From contig NZ_CP159826.1 in the NCBI RefSeq assembly GCF_047729875.1, forward strand, positions 1,984,001 to 2,048,000: a DNA stretch of 64,000 nt. Reading direction: 5' to 3'. Origin of the DNA: Marimicrobium sp913061115. GTDB lineage: Bacteria > Pseudomonadota > Gammaproteobacteria > Pseudomonadales > Halieaceae. A program made the position numbers and the translations under genes. Under the pieces are notes generated by a model. The model did not search any database. It was not told where the DNA came from and saw nothing but the letters and a program-made list of their open reading frames with translations. Below, in pieces: positions 34,127 to 44,305 of this stretch. The first letter of the stretch is position 1. The number at the start of each line of letters is the position of its first letter.

Positions 34127-35323
34127 ATGTGGAAATGGATAGTCGGAATATTGGTCGTGGTCGTGACAGGGTTGGGATTTGCGTATTTTACTGCGGATAA
34201 GGGCATGCGCAATCTTCTCGCCAACTTACCGACAGATCGTAACGTCCTATTTTGGACCGTACCGCAACGTGATGCTGCGTTTCGCTCTCTAGACGCCGTA
34301 GCGGTTTTGGCCGAAGCGAATGTCATTGAGGCGGGGGGCACAGCTTTTCCAATGCCCAGGGGCGCACCGATCAGCATTCCCATGAATGTCGAGATCTATA
34401 TGCGCGAGCAACGGACGGCGGGGCTGGTCATTATTCAGGACGGCAAGCTCCGGCTGGAACGATATGGGCTTGGTTTTGATGCCAACGGTCAATGGACCAG
34501 CTTCTCAGTCGCTAAATCCTTTACGTCGACCTTGGTGGGTGCGGCAATCAAAGACGGATTTATCAAGAGTATAGAGGATAAGGTTTCCGACTATATTCCG
34601 CACTTAAAAGGGTCTGCCTATGATGCTGTTTCGATCAAACAGCTGCTAACCATGACATCGGGTGTTCGGTGGAATGAAGATTATGAAGACAAAAATAGCG
34701 ACGTAGCACTTTTTAATGAACATAAAGCGGAGCCCGGAGTCGATGCAACCGTCAGCTATATGCGCACGCTTTCACGCGAGGCGCCCGCAGGCGACAAGTG
34801 GGCTTACAAGACCGGCGAAACTAATCTGATTGGCGTCTTAGTCAGTTCGGCGACGGGTAAGACGCTATCGGCTTATCTTTCGGAAAAGATTTGGGCTCCC
34901 TTTGGCATGGAACACAATGGGAGTTGGCTGTTGGGCTCTACGGGACATGAAATCAGTGGCTGCTGCATTCAGGCGTCAACCCGGGATTTTGCGCGTTTCG
35001 GTCAGTTCATGCTTGCAGGGGCGCAGATTGACGGCAAGCCAGTGCTACCCGAGAAATGGATTGCGGCAGCCACGACTAGGCAAGCCGACATCGGACATCC
35101 GGGTAAGGGCTATGGGTATCAATGGTGGACCGACGATGACGGAAGTTTTGCGGCTCAGGGTATCTTCGGGCAGGGTATTTTTATCGACCCAAAACGCAAG
35201 CTGGTTATCGCTTCAAACAGTAATTGGCCCAAGGCTACGGATTACGACACGGTAGGAGCCCAGCGAGAGGCCTTCTACAAATCTGTCCAGGCAGCAGTCG
35301 ATGCCGAGGCGAATTTGCGATAG
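34127..35323 (+). CDS. beta-lactamase-family serine hydrolase (class C/DD-peptidase fold)
   Basis: 398 residues with an N-terminal membrane helix. The active Ser and Lys are in FSVAKSFTSTLVG (Ser about 127), the Tyr motif in WAYKTGETNLIG, and the conserved GCCIQASTRDFARFG and GKGYGYQWW segments follow. These proteins act as esterases, amidases or peptidases rather than true beta-lactamases in most marine genomes. AGGAGG at ideal spacing supports the start. No linked partner gene. Confidence 0.9.
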   Translation: MWKWIVGILVVVVTGLGFAYFTADKGMRNLLANLPTDRNVLFWTVPQRDAAFRSLDAVAVLAEANVIEAGGTAFPMPRGAPISIPMNVEIYMREQRTAGLVIIQDGKLRLERYGLGFDANGQWTSFSVAKSFTSTLVGAAIKDGFIKSIEDKVSDYIPHLKGSAYDAVSIKQLLTMTSGVRWNEDYEDKNSDVALFNEHKAEPGVDATVSYMRTLSREAPAGDKWAYKTGETNLIGVLVSSATGKTLSAYLSEKIWAPFGMEHNGSWLLGSTGHEISGCCIQASTRDFARFGQFMLAGAQIDGKPVLPEKWIAAATTRQADIGHPGKGYGYQWWTDDDGSFAAQGIFGQGIFIDPKRKLVIASNSNWPKATDYDTVGAQREAFYKSVQAAVDAEANLR

Positions 35324-35561
35324 ATGCTTATTCACTAACCACTAGCGGACTCTCTCATCAATACGGCTATGCATTCATCCGCCCGCGACGCCTCGTTGCC
35401 ATCAATAGTGTTGCCCATACTGACCCACGGTACGTTGTTCCAAACACCGTAGCTGATGTTACCTAGAAAGCGCGCAGCGCAAAGAATCGATCGCGTTTAT
35501 GTGTATTAATGAGCTGACTCTACTCGCTACGGACCTTTAGCCTGTCGGCTGCAACACGCGT

Positions 35562-36608
35562 CTATTTGCTGTTCAGGCGCTCAAAGTGAAACTTGGGATA
35601 ACTACCCAGCTGATAGCTCACCCGGTAGCGCTCCCCGCCGGCCAAAGGTGAGAGCTCATGGCATTTGAGTGGCAGTGTGATTTGCGACTCATAGTCCTTG
35701 AGCCAATACCGTCCGAATACGCAGATACGTGTAAACAGCGCGGCGTCGAGTCCGGCGATGTCAGCCATCGTAGGAATGACTACGATCGTCGGCTCTAGCT
35801 CAAAACGTAGTCCGTCTGAATTGGTCTGGGCCAACTGCATCTGGTCGAAGGCATGCTCAGGAATTAACGTACAGACTGTCTCCAGCAGATAACGCCTAGT
35901 GCTCTTTTTCAACGCATTGCTGTCTTTTTTCTGTGATTGACCGAACAGTGCTTTTTCATGTTCTAGGTCAGCCAGACACATGGACACATCAATACGCTGT
36001 GGGATGAATACACCGGTGGGGCATAGCTGCGGTGCCAGATTGGCTGTGACCGCAAACTGCGGCTCTTGTTCAAGTGACTTTTGCATCGCTTCAGCGATTA
36101 CCAGATGCAGCTTCCCTGTGTGCTTATAGTCGCAGGCGTCAGCTTTAACAGTTTGGACGGCATGGGCACAAAACCCGAAATTAGCCAGCAGAAGCTTCAC
36201 GCTATCCAGTGAGCGTTGGTGAAAATCCAATAGGTAGACCTTGAGTTCTCCAGGGGAAAATCGGCCAAGCAGTGGCAATAGCAGCGTGCCAAACGGACCA
36301 CAGCCCGCGTACAGAATTTCAAGCGGCGTGTCGGGAAAACGCGCTTTGAGTGCGTTTATCGCAGCATAAACACCGCGGATAAAAACCACGCTACGTTGAT
36401 AATCTATCGCGCAGTGAGCCGCTGCCTGCGGGTTTATGGCAACGCCGTTATCCAACAGTGAATCCTCGGCCCAGGCGTCAAAGCTAGGATCAGGCCGGAT
36501 ATTGGTGATCTCACTACACGACGCAACAAAGGCGTCCAGCGCTTCGCGCAACGCTTCGGGCGAACTGGTTTCATCCAAAATAGTATCGCTAATGGTATTG
36601 ATATTCAT
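35562..36608 (-). CDS. class I SAM-dependent methyltransferase-like protein
   Basis: 348 residues from MNINTIS at 36608, which has AGGA 10 nt upstream; an ATG at 36626 adds six residues. Motif I is LEILYAGCGPFGTLLLPLL near residue 95, and motif II is VYLLDFHQRSLDSVK. VIAEAMQKSLEQEP then GVFIPQRIDVS resembles the double-E/THW-like region of protein arginine methyltransferases. The C-terminal third (about residues 230-345) looks beta-rich. Substrate unknown; no partner genes nearby. Confidence 0.75.
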   Translation of the reverse strand: MNINTISDTILDETSSPEALREALDAFVASCSEITNIRPDPSFDAWAEDSLLDNGVAINPQAAAHCAIDYQRSVVFIRGVYAAINALKARFPDTPLEILYAGCGPFGTLLLPLLGRFSPGELKVYLLDFHQRSLDSVKLLLANFGFCAHAVQTVKADACDYKHTGKLHLVIAEAMQKSLEQEPQFAVTANLAPQLCPTGVFIPQRIDVSMCLADLEHEKALFGQSQKKDSNALKKSTRRYLLETVCTLIPEHAFDQMQLAQTNSDGLRFELEPTIVVIPTMADIAGLDAALFTRICVFGRYWLKDYESQITLPLKCHELSPLAGGERYRVSYQLGSYPKFHFERLNSK

Positions 36609-36626
36609 GTTGAATGGGTCCTGCAC

Positions 36627-37042
36627 ATAAATTACCCAATTTAATGACGCGCCTGCCGCTTGAACACAACGAGCACTTTAGGTGCCGGCGACAAACTGAT
36701 TTGCGACTGACAGTGATACGTTGCCCGGCAAGAAGATCTTCAATCTCTCTTCAGTTGGCGACGGCTACAACACAGATTTGGACCATAAAACCTGTCGGCA
36801 CAGGGGAGAGCCCAGTGCTCAAGCAAACGTTCACGCTTCAAGAGGCTACTAACAATTTACTTTAGCCTGACACCAAGATTCTAGCGCTTGACCTCTGGCA
36901 ACCACCCTACCCCACCGAGAATACCCACTCACCCTGAAGTTACGACAGCGTTAAGCAGATGCTGGCGCTCTTCTCAACACGCGAAACAGGGAGGCATATG
37001 ACAGAAAAGGTCTGTAGGCTGCACACAAGTATTTAGGTTCAC
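36627..37042. other. intergenic region, no supported gene
   Basis: 416 bp between two minus-strand genes. A short plus-strand stretch near 36750-36790 reads VGDGYNTD but has no supporting start or length. Nothing firm. Confidence 0.35.
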
Positions 37043-37810
37043 TCACCTATTGACTAGGCGGCGTATCGCTATAAACACGAGTATAAAAGCTGTGTAACTA
37101 ATGAAGAAAGGAATTATGTAGTTTGCCCAACCTAGGCATAGCATTGCACCCATAACCAGCAACTGAAACCCCAGCCCAAATGAAGAGACAGCCGTCATCA
37201 GTAATTTCGGCATATGCTCGCCAACCGGGGCTTTCTTGTCTAACCAAAAGATAATCTTATCGAACCCGCCGTACAAAAGATAATAGGCGCCGAACAAAGT
37301 ATCAACATGACGCTGCTGCTCTCCAGGCATGGCAATAGGCGTCGTATGCTCGAACACACGACTGGTTTTATCGCCGTTAACCTTGTTTCGGAGAATGACA
37401 TAGTAATAATTATACAGCGTGCCTTGTAGCTGCAGGCCTAAAAAAGCCATCAACATGAATAGTATCGACCCTTCTGCTACATACCAAATACTGAGCAGGA
37501 AGAAGAAATTGAGGATAATGTCGGCGACCGAATCTAAATAACGACCGGTATAAGACGGCGTTCTTTTAACTCTGGCTAACTCACCATCAGCGGCGTCTAA
37601 AATCGATTTTACGATGAGGAAAAAAAACGCCGCCCAATATTGATGGTTGATGATGCACGCTATTGCAATAATACCCGCAACAATAAACAGCAAAGTGACG
37701 TGTATTGGCGTCATATTGGTGTCTTTCAGCGCATTAGCGATCTGGCGGGCAATCGGTCTGCCGTAATCAGACAGATCCAAAAATCGATGCTCGGTGGGTA
37801 GTTTAGACAT
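37043..37810 (-). CDS. CDP-alcohol phosphatidyltransferase family protein
   Basis: 255 residues with about six membrane helices. The full catalytic motif D-G-x2-A-R-x8-G-x3-D-x3-D is present in DGELARVKRTPSYTGRYLDS followed by VAD. These inner-membrane enzymes attach an alcohol to a CDP-linked lipid. The soluble start HRFLDLSDYGRPIARQIA is longer than in PgsA. Which alcohol is used cannot be told. Confidence 0.9.
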   Translation of the reverse strand: MSKLPTEHRFLDLSDYGRPIARQIANALKDTNMTPIHVTLLFIVAGIIAIACIINHQYWAAFFFLIVKSILDAADGELARVKRTPSYTGRYLDSVADIILNFFFLLSIWYVAEGSILFMLMAFLGLQLQGTLYNYYYVILRNKVNGDKTSRVFEHTTPIAMPGEQQRHVDTLFGAYYLLYGGFDKIIFWLDKKAPVGEHMPKLLMTAVSSFGLGFQLLVMGAMLCLGWANYIIPFFISYTAFILVFIAIRRLVNR

Positions 37811-38127
37811 TTTCGTTTATATATATCCTACGGACAATGTGTATGTTTTAGCGATATGAAGGATAAACAGACTCTGACGGCAGAGCTTACCCAGTCTCGT
37901 CCGCGGCGATTACCGACCGTCCAAGGCCCGATGCGGCTTTTTTTAATGCTCTTTTATGCCTAGGGTTGCATCAGTAAAATCAGCGCGCAGTATGACCGTT
38001 ACAGGAAAAAATACAATCGAATACGATCCAACAAATAAGACATAAATCCTTTTCACAGATCCGGAACTAGCTGCCATGACTCCGATATGGCTTTATTTGC
38101 CCAAGTGATCCGACATTATCTGACAGC
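37811..38127. other. intergenic region, no supported gene
   Basis: 317 bp. AT-rich near 37815-37830 (upstream of the phosphatidyltransferase) but no clean promoter or terminator. Confidence 0.3.
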
Positions 38128-38367
38128 TCAGAGAGCCGATATACCGTCTAAAACCACTTTTTCGACGTGGGCTGCTGCATCCGCATTGATACCAGGATAG
38201 TCGGGTTTACCATTCGGTCCATGCTGCAGCGATTTAATCACAAAAATGTTTCGTGCCATCTTGTAGTCCGCCAGCAGAATAAGCGTACCGTCTTGACGAA
38301 CCTTACCGCAGTCGCCTATCTCGCTGGCACCGATCTGATAGATCGCTTCGCTAATATTCCATGCCAT
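38128..38367 (-). CDS. small hypothetical protein in thiolase operon
   Basis: 79 residues, MAWNISEAIYQIGASEIGDC at the start and KMARNIFVIKSLQHGPNGK in the middle. It starts 12 nt after the thiolase stop on the same strand. No hydrophobic segment or known motif. Position argues for a real gene; family not recognised. Confidence 0.55.
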   Translation of the reverse strand: MAWNISEAIYQIGASEIGDCGKVRQDGTLILLADYKMARNIFVIKSLQHGPNGKPDYPGINADAAAHVEKVVLDGISAL

Positions 38368-38379
38368 CTATATTCTCAT

Positions 38380-39909
38380 TTATCCAAGTTCGAAATATAG
38401 ACGCTCATCGTCCGGCGCGGTGACCTTCACCTTTTTCCCGGTCGGGTCTTGTGCCAACATCGCGAAGGCTGTTGCGTTATCATCTTTGGCAGTACGAGAA
38501 ACAAAGCGTTCACCACTAATCGTCTCTCCAATAATCACTGCATGCGCACCACCCTCTCGGTCGTGATGCACTGTATAAGAGATGATTGACCCGCTTTGTG
38601 GGTCGGCGCACACCTTACAGGCCAGCAATTCATTACTACTAATGTCCGTTTCAGTGTTGCCCCAATCAATACTGCTGGGCTTGCGTGAATAAATTCCGCT
38701 GGCATGCTTGGACAACATGCCACCGTTCGCCGTCACCATGGCGAAACTATCAGGTTTTTCCCGCGCCTGCCAAACAGCTTCTGCAAGAGCATGCATACTG
38801 TAATTATTACCGGGACCGCCAAAGTAAGGCAGCCCACCCGTTAGAGTGAGTTGACGGCTACCGTCAATTGGCAACCCTAGATGTGTCGCTACCGATGTCA
38901 CCGCGCAGGGAAAACAGCTGTAAATATCGATCAGATCAATGTCGGCGATGGTGATACCCGCGGTGGCCAGAGCTTTGTCGGCGACCAGGCCAGCCATTGG
39001 CGAGACCCCCGGATCGGGACGGCGTGTGACCTCTAACTCACAGCCCTCAGCAAGCCCGTGCAAGTAAATCCAGCGTGCTTCGGGAATACCTAGCTGCTTT
39101 GCTTTTCCAATGCTACACATTAGCAACGCTGCCCCCTGATTCACGCCGTCCTGAGCGATCATTCGTTTACTGTAGAGATGGGTCATGGCCGGTGCAGCGA
39201 GTATTTCTTCGGCACTTTGACTACCCGCAAACTGGGCGTAGGGATTGCCCGCGGCTACAGCGCTGAAAGATTCCAGCAACCGCGCCATCGCATATCGATG
39301 TTCTTCTATGCTGCGCCCCGCGGCGTGACGCTGGGCCTGCTCGATCAAAGAGTAATAGTAGACGACATTGTAAAGCCCATTTTTAATTTCCTGCGAGGTT
39401 GCGGACGACTCGCCAAAACCTCGATCTTCTAGCACTTCTTCAAACTGCTCGCTCCAGTCGAGTTCGCGTTTATTACGTTCTGCATGACGCTGATTCTTGA
39501 TCGCTTCTGCGCCGGCCATCAGTACTACCGAACGTTCACCACGGGCGATGGCGCGGGCAAACTCAATCAACCGCGACTGCGGCTGATTACCTCCGGTCTC
39601 CGTATAGATGCGATGGTCCGGGCTAGCGCCGATACACGTTGCGATAGACTCGGGTGGATTGTCACTACGGCCGCATTTGCCCGCCCACAGGCGCCCCATA
39701 TCAGAGAACAGCTTAGTCACGCAGATGGTGTCGATCGCCTCTGCGATCACGGCCGCACTACCGGTAGCTTCACAATCCTTAATTGCATTCACGGCGGCCT
39801 GCGACGCCAGCGCCATAGGCGATATGTCGTTCGCTTCTCTCTCAACAACCTGGCCGGCCCCAACCAAAATGGGGGTGGAATCCGACAGAACCCCCGCAGA
39901 CACATTCAC
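38380..39909 (-). CDS. thiolase-superfamily acetyl-CoA acetyltransferase (SCP-x-like)
   Basis: 509 residues, longer than classical thiolases by a C-terminal domain of about 110 residues (from about residue 400; ISYTVHHDREGGAHAVIIGE) that looks like an OB-type extension. The thiolase core shows VVLMAGAEAIKN, IDLIDIYSCFPCAVTSVATH and the Asn/His block FGGPGNNYSMHALAEA. The usual nucleophilic Cys is not obvious at its standard place, as in lipid-transfer-type thiolases. It overlaps the LLM oxidoreductase gene by 4 nt, indicating translational coupling. Probably acts in side-chain beta-oxidation. Confidence 0.85.
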   Translation of the reverse strand: MNVSAGVLSDSTPILVGAGQVVEREANDISPMALASQAAVNAIKDCEATGSAAVIAEAIDTICVTKLFSDMGRLWAGKCGRSDNPPESIATCIGASPDHRIYTETGGNQPQSRLIEFARAIARGERSVVLMAGAEAIKNQRHAERNKRELDWSEQFEEVLEDRGFGESSATSQEIKNGLYNVVYYYSLIEQAQRHAAGRSIEEHRYAMARLLESFSAVAAGNPYAQFAGSQSAEEILAAPAMTHLYSKRMIAQDGVNQGAALLMCSIGKAKQLGIPEARWIYLHGLAEGCELEVTRRPDPGVSPMAGLVADKALATAGITIADIDLIDIYSCFPCAVTSVATHLGLPIDGSRQLTLTGGLPYFGGPGNNYSMHALAEAVWQAREKPDSFAMVTANGGMLSKHASGIYSRKPSSIDWGNTETDISSNELLACKVCADPQSGSIISYTVHHDREGGAHAVIIGETISGERFVSRTAKDDNATAFAMLAQDPTGKKVKVTAPDDERLYFELG

Positions 39910-40922
39910 AGGATAAGTTCAGCCATATCCCGCAACTGCTGCTTGTCAGTTGTGGCCACCAACAGAGTCGTTACTTTTGAATCACGCCAGATTTGCAGGC
40001 GCTCCTTGATACGATCCTTGGGGCCAATCAGCGCCAAAGCGTCGGCCAGCTCATCGGGAATGACCAGAGCCGCTTCGTCACGTCTGTCTTCTAAGAATAG
40101 TTGCTGGATTCTGTTGGCTTCTTCTTCATAGCCCATACGACAAAATAAGTCTTTATGAAAATTGGCAGTCTTAGCGCCCATACCACCGACGTAAAAACTA
40201 AGGTAGTACTTGACCGCCAACAAGCCGGCAGCAATATCATCGGTGATATTAACGCTGACCATTTGATTAATCTCAAAATCAGGACGCATGTTTTTCAGCG
40301 ATGCTTCATAAACGCTCTCATCGTAGGGATTGTAGAACAAGGGAATCCAACCATCGGCAATTTCGACTGCCAGCGCAACATTCTTGGGACCCTCGGCACC
40401 CATAAAAATTGGAATCTTACTGCGCAGCGGGTGTGTGATCGGTTTTAGAGCTTTACCCAAACCGGTACCATCTGCTCCAAGGTAGGGCAGCGGGTAGTGA
40501 GGGCCCGCATTAGTGACAGGCCCTTGCCGCGCGAATACCTGGCGAATAATGTCAATATACTCGCGGGTCCGCGCCAATGGCTTAGGGAATGGCCGACCGT
40601 ACCAGCCTTCTACTACCTGCGGGCCAGAAACACCAAGGCCCAATGAAAAACGCCCTTCCGACAACAAATCCAGGCTCAGGGCATGCATCGCACAAGACGT
40701 CGGCGTACGCCCCGATAGCTGAACCACTGCGGTGCCCAGTTTAATCTTCTTAGTTTGTGCGCCAATCCAGCACAAAGGGGTAAAGGCATCATTACCCCAG
40801 GCCTCTGCTGACCACACTGAGTCATAACCTAGACGCTCCGCCTCCTGCGCCATTTCTACAAAATTGGGGTTGGGTGCTGCCCCCCAGTAACCCTGGGCGA
40901 GACCCAGTTTCAAATCGCCCAT
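39906..40922 (-). CDS. LLM-class flavin-dependent oxidoreductase
   Basis: 338 residues of luciferase-like monooxygenase fold. YDSVWSAEAWGNDAFTPLCW is followed by KLGTAVVQLSGRTP and GRFSLGLGVSGPQVVEGWYG, all standard LLM blocks, and IPIFMGAEGPKNVALA later. The pattern is closest to the F420-dependent group, but FMN/FAD use is possible. It sits between a coniferyl-aldehyde-dehydrogenase-like gene and a thiolase, 89 nt and -4 nt away respectively. Confidence 0.9.
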   Translation of the reverse strand: MGDLKLGLAQGYWGAAPNPNFVEMAQEAERLGYDSVWSAEAWGNDAFTPLCWIGAQTKKIKLGTAVVQLSGRTPTSCAMHALSLDLLSEGRFSLGLGVSGPQVVEGWYGRPFPKPLARTREYIDIIRQVFARQGPVTNAGPHYPLPYLGADGTGLGKALKPITHPLRSKIPIFMGAEGPKNVALAVEIADGWIPLFYNPYDESVYEASLKNMRPDFEINQMVSVNITDDIAAGLLAVKYYLSFYVGGMGAKTANFHKDLFCRMGYEEEANRIQQLFLEDRRDEAALVIPDELADALALIGPKDRIKERLQIWRDSKVTTLLVATTDKQQLRDMAELIL

Positions 40923-41011
40923 GCGACCTCCGATGTATTTTTAAGAATGTGTTGGTGCTTAAACCGAAACCGGCCGCCAATAGGACGGCCGGAGCAGCTG
41001 CGATGTTTCTA

Positions 41012-42469
41012 TCAGAGCTTGATTTGTGACTTGATAGTGCTTTGGGTTTTAGGGCCATACGGTGGCCGCATACCCGCCATACCCGCGACATCTATTTTTG
41101 CCTGCTTATAGATCGCCTTGGCGTGACTAAAGGTTTTGAACCCATCATGACCATGATAGGACCCCATACCGGCCGGGCCGACACCACCAAAAGGCAGGTC
41201 CTCTTGCATGATGTGCATGATGACGTCATTCAGGCACACCCCGCCGGACGTTGTGCGATCCAGCACATTGCGCTCTTCGTTGGCATCGCTGCCAAAGTAA
41301 TACAGCGCCAGTGGCCGGGGCTGGCTGTTAACGTAGCGAATAGTCTCGCCGAAGTCCTTATAGGTTTTAATGGCTAATAGCGGGCCAAAAATTTCTTCTT
41401 GCAATATACGCATATCGTCGGTGGCATTTTTCACCACCGTGGGCGCTATTTTGCGGGTTCCGTCCTGCCTACTGAAGTCTTCACCAGCAGGCGCCAGTGA
41501 AATCACTTCTCCGCCTTTTTCAGCGGCATCGGCTAAGTTTTCCTGCAGTCGCTGGAAATGTCGATCATTGATAACAGACGTATATTCCGGATTTTTCAGC
41601 ATCGTTGGGTACATGCCAGCTACCGCTAACTTGATTTCGCTAATGACTTCATCGAGTTTTTCTTCGGGGACCATCATGTAATCTGGCGCTAGACAGATCT
41701 GGCCAGCATTCATGGTTTTGCCCAACATGATACGACTGATAGAAGTTTTGATATCAGCGCTGCGGCTAATAAGTACCGGGGACTTGCCGCCCAATTCGAG
41801 CGTAACAGGTACTAGGTTCTTAGCCGCTGCAGCCATGATATGGCGGGCAATAGAAGTTGCTCCAGTAAATAGCAGGTGATCAAAGGGCAAGCCACTAAAG
41901 GCTGCTCCAACTTCTGGGCCACCGGTGAATATCGCGACTTCTTGCTCTTCCCAGGCATCACTCACCAACTCGGCCATGACTTCGGATACTGAAGGCGTGA
42001 ATTCAGAAGGTTTAATCATGCAGCGATTTCCGGCGCCGAGAATGTCCGCCAAAGGGCCAAAGGTTAAGTTAACAGGGAAATTCCACGGGCTGATGACGCC
42101 CACGACACCCAGAGGCTGGTACTCGATGCGGGAACGACCGCCAAACAGGCCTAGCGGAAACATACTTTTGCGTTTCTCCGGCCGCATCCAGCCGCGAACT
42201 TGCTTTATGGCACTTTTGAAAGGTCCAATGCTACCGGCGACGTCCGTCATCATAGACAATTCACGCGGACGACAGCTGAAATCCGTGTTGAGCGCATCGA
42301 CCAACTTGTCCTGAAACCGGTGCACAGAGGTCATACCACGGCGCAATCGGTCGATACGGACCTCAGCGCTGACGTGCCCTTCGTTGAGATAGTCTTCACG
42401 CTGAGTGTTAAGCACCTTCATCAGGCTTTCTGTAATCGCGTCAGTGTCAGTGCGTTCAAGAGCGTTCAT
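41012..42469 (-). CDS. coniferyl aldehyde dehydrogenase-like ALDH
   Basis: 485 residues. It oxidises an aldehyde to an acid with NAD(P)+. Rossmann GGPEVGAAFSGLPFDHLLFT, catalytic Glu in ELGGKSPVL and catalytic Cys259 in MNAGQICLAPDYMM are intact. The GQICLAPDY form is typical of coniferyl aldehyde dehydrogenases (CalB type) and related hydrophobic-aldehyde enzymes. It is the first gene of the ALDH/LLM/thiolase/small-protein operon. The true substrate may be another aryl or long-chain aldehyde. Confidence 0.92.
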   Translation of the reverse strand: MNALERTDTDAITESLMKVLNTQREDYLNEGHVSAEVRIDRLRRGMTSVHRFQDKLVDALNTDFSCRPRELSMMTDVAGSIGPFKSAIKQVRGWMRPEKRKSMFPLGLFGGRSRIEYQPLGVVGVISPWNFPVNLTFGPLADILGAGNRCMIKPSEFTPSVSEVMAELVSDAWEEQEVAIFTGGPEVGAAFSGLPFDHLLFTGATSIARHIMAAAAKNLVPVTLELGGKSPVLISRSADIKTSISRIMLGKTMNAGQICLAPDYMMVPEEKLDEVISEIKLAVAGMYPTMLKNPEYTSVINDRHFQRLQENLADAAEKGGEVISLAPAGEDFSRQDGTRKIAPTVVKNATDDMRILQEEIFGPLLAIKTYKDFGETIRYVNSQPRPLALYYFGSDANEERNVLDRTTSGGVCLNDVIMHIMQEDLPFGGVGPAGMGSYHGHDGFKTFSHAKAIYKQAKIDVAGMAGMRPPYGPKTQSTIKSQIKL

Positions 42470-42819
42470 AGTATGTCCTCGCGTATTATTATAGTGAGCT
42501 GCATGACTGACTCGACAGGGTCCGCGACACAGACGATATGCCTATCAGTGTAAGTTACCGCCTCAGTTTAATCTAATCAGTTCAGTAAATAAAACCGGAT
42601 GCCCGGATTTTTCGAATGGGTGGCAGCGCACAGACACGGTGTGGACGCAGAAGAAAGAGACTTCTGGACACAACACTGCCAACTATTGTTGTTATTACAT
42701 CATTGAAACGTATCACATGCATCCCCGACACAATGCCGAACACAACGAAAACGCTGCCGTAGGTAGACTGCAATATCCACCGAAAGGTATACTGAATGCC
42801 TTACTGATCTGGGGATAAA
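42470..42819. other. divergent intergenic region
   Basis: 350 bp between the ALDH operon (minus) and the CoA-transferase gene (plus). It must hold both promoters; GGGGATA precedes the CoA-transferase ATG. No regulator gene is adjacent. Confidence 0.35.
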
Positions 42820-44115
42820 ATGCAAGTTATTACCGCTGCGGAATCTGTCCAGCTACTGCGCTCCATCGACACCATCACTCTGGGACTCGGTCCGGTTTTG
42901 CCTGCGCCCTTCATGGATGCGCTGAGCGGTCGCGACGACTGGCAGGACCTGACGATTTATTCAGCGATGCTATTGTCCAATTACGATGTGTTATCGCACC
43001 CCAATGTTAAATTACGCTCGTCCTTTTTTGGACCTGTCGAGCGCAGTATGCACGCTGCTGGTGGAGATGTGCAGTATATACCCGCCGATCTTCGTCGGCA
43101 GGCATTGTTTGCCAAAAAAAATCCAACCCGGGTATTTATAAGCGCCGTCACACCACCTGACGGCGATGGCTATGTCAGCCTGTCTCTCAATGCCACGCAA
43201 TATGACGACATCGTCGCTTGCAGCCAAGATCCGAACCGTTTGCTCATTTTCATTACCACGCCAAAATTACCGCGTACGATGGGCAATTTCCCGGATTATC
43301 CACATCGCATCCACATCGATGATGTCGACTTTTTAATCGAAAGCGATTTTAGCCCACCCATAGTAGATGATGCTCCTCTGGGCGCGCTAGAAACAAAAAT
43401 GGCGCAACATATACAGCCTTTTATTCCTAACAAAGCTACCCTGCAGACAGGCTTCGGCAGCATACCAGGCGCAGTAGTAAAAGCACTGGCGCAAGGCCCC
43501 AACGGGGATTACGGTATTCATAGTGAGATGTTTACTAACGGACTCATGCATCTGTACAAGGCCGGAAAAGTCAGCAATGAACATAAAGGTATCTTTAAAG
43601 GAATATCAGTCTGTGTATTTGCGCTGGGCAGTGCAGAACTCTATGAGTGGTTACATGAGAATAACCAAGTGCAATTTATCCCCGCTAAATGCATTAATTC
43701 ACCCTCGGTCATAGCCGACAATGTCAACATGCGTTCAATCAATGGCGCACTGATGCTTGATCTTGCGGGTCAAATCGTTGCTGACACCATTAACGGGCGC
43801 CAGTACTCAGGTATCGGCGGGCATGAAGACTTTACCTCCGGCGCCAGCTTGGAAGAAGACGACCGCTCGATTATCTGCCTCCCCGCCACTGTCACGCTAA
43901 ACGGGCAGCTCACATCACGCATCACTGCCCAGTTCGCTGCAGGCACTATTGTTACAACGCCGCGACACCAACTGGATATTGTGGCCACTGAATTTGGTGC
44001 AGCTGAAGTAGCTGGCTTGACGGCGAAAGAACGTGCCCATGCGCTGGCAGGTATAGCGCACCCACAGTTCCAAGATGCCCTCCACGATTCGGCTGAGCGC
44101 GTGGGATCCATCTGA
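42820..44115 (+). CDS. acetyl-CoA hydrolase/transferase family protein
   Basis: 431 residues, two-domain class I CoA-transferase fold. LQTGFGSIPGAVVKAL and GIHSEMFTNGLMHLYKAG contain the catalytic Glu (about residue 236). GIGGHEDFTSGASLEEDDRS is the conserved C-terminal block. The family exchanges CoA between acetyl-CoA and another acid such as 4-hydroxybutyrate. It is divergent from the ALDH/LLM/thiolase operon, so it may complete a CoA-linked route. Donor and acceptor unknown. Confidence 0.9.
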   Translation: MQVITAAESVQLLRSIDTITLGLGPVLPAPFMDALSGRDDWQDLTIYSAMLLSNYDVLSHPNVKLRSSFFGPVERSMHAAGGDVQYIPADLRRQALFAKKNPTRVFISAVTPPDGDGYVSLSLNATQYDDIVACSQDPNRLLIFITTPKLPRTMGNFPDYPHRIHIDDVDFLIESDFSPPIVDDAPLGALETKMAQHIQPFIPNKATLQTGFGSIPGAVVKALAQGPNGDYGIHSEMFTNGLMHLYKAGKVSNEHKGIFKGISVCVFALGSAELYEWLHENNQVQFIPAKCINSPSVIADNVNMRSINGALMLDLAGQIVADTINGRQYSGIGGHEDFTSGASLEEDDRSIICLPATVTLNGQLTSRITAQFAAGTIVTTPRHQLDIVATEFGAAEVAGLTAKERAHALAGIAHPQFQDALHDSAERVGSI

Positions 44116-44305
44116 GCACCCGCTAAAAGTCTCTAAATTTCGCCATCTACTGCGCCACATGAGCTTGTACGTTTTGCATAAGAGGTATGCTCTGTTGAAC
44201 AGGCACTGGCTTAATATTGAAAAAGATTTACATAGCCGTGTAGATAGCCTAGGTTTTGTGGACAGGCCGACAGCAACGGTCCTATAAAAAGCGGGCAACT
44301 TAAGC

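Noticed and set aside
33880..34383. 167-codon minus-strand ORF overlapping the serine hydrolase start
   Set aside because: It is antisense to a well-supported gene with a strong ribosome site. Composition (Cys/His/Ser-rich) is typical of a shadow frame.
34127..35323. Antibiotic-resistance beta-lactamase
   Set aside because: SxxK and Tyr motifs place it in the broad serine-hydrolase family. The N-terminal anchor and sequence style fit esterase/peptidase members rather than AmpC.
36720..36865. Plus-strand text VGDGYNTD upstream of the methyltransferase
   Set aside because: Too short, no start or ribosome site, and surrounding codons are poor.
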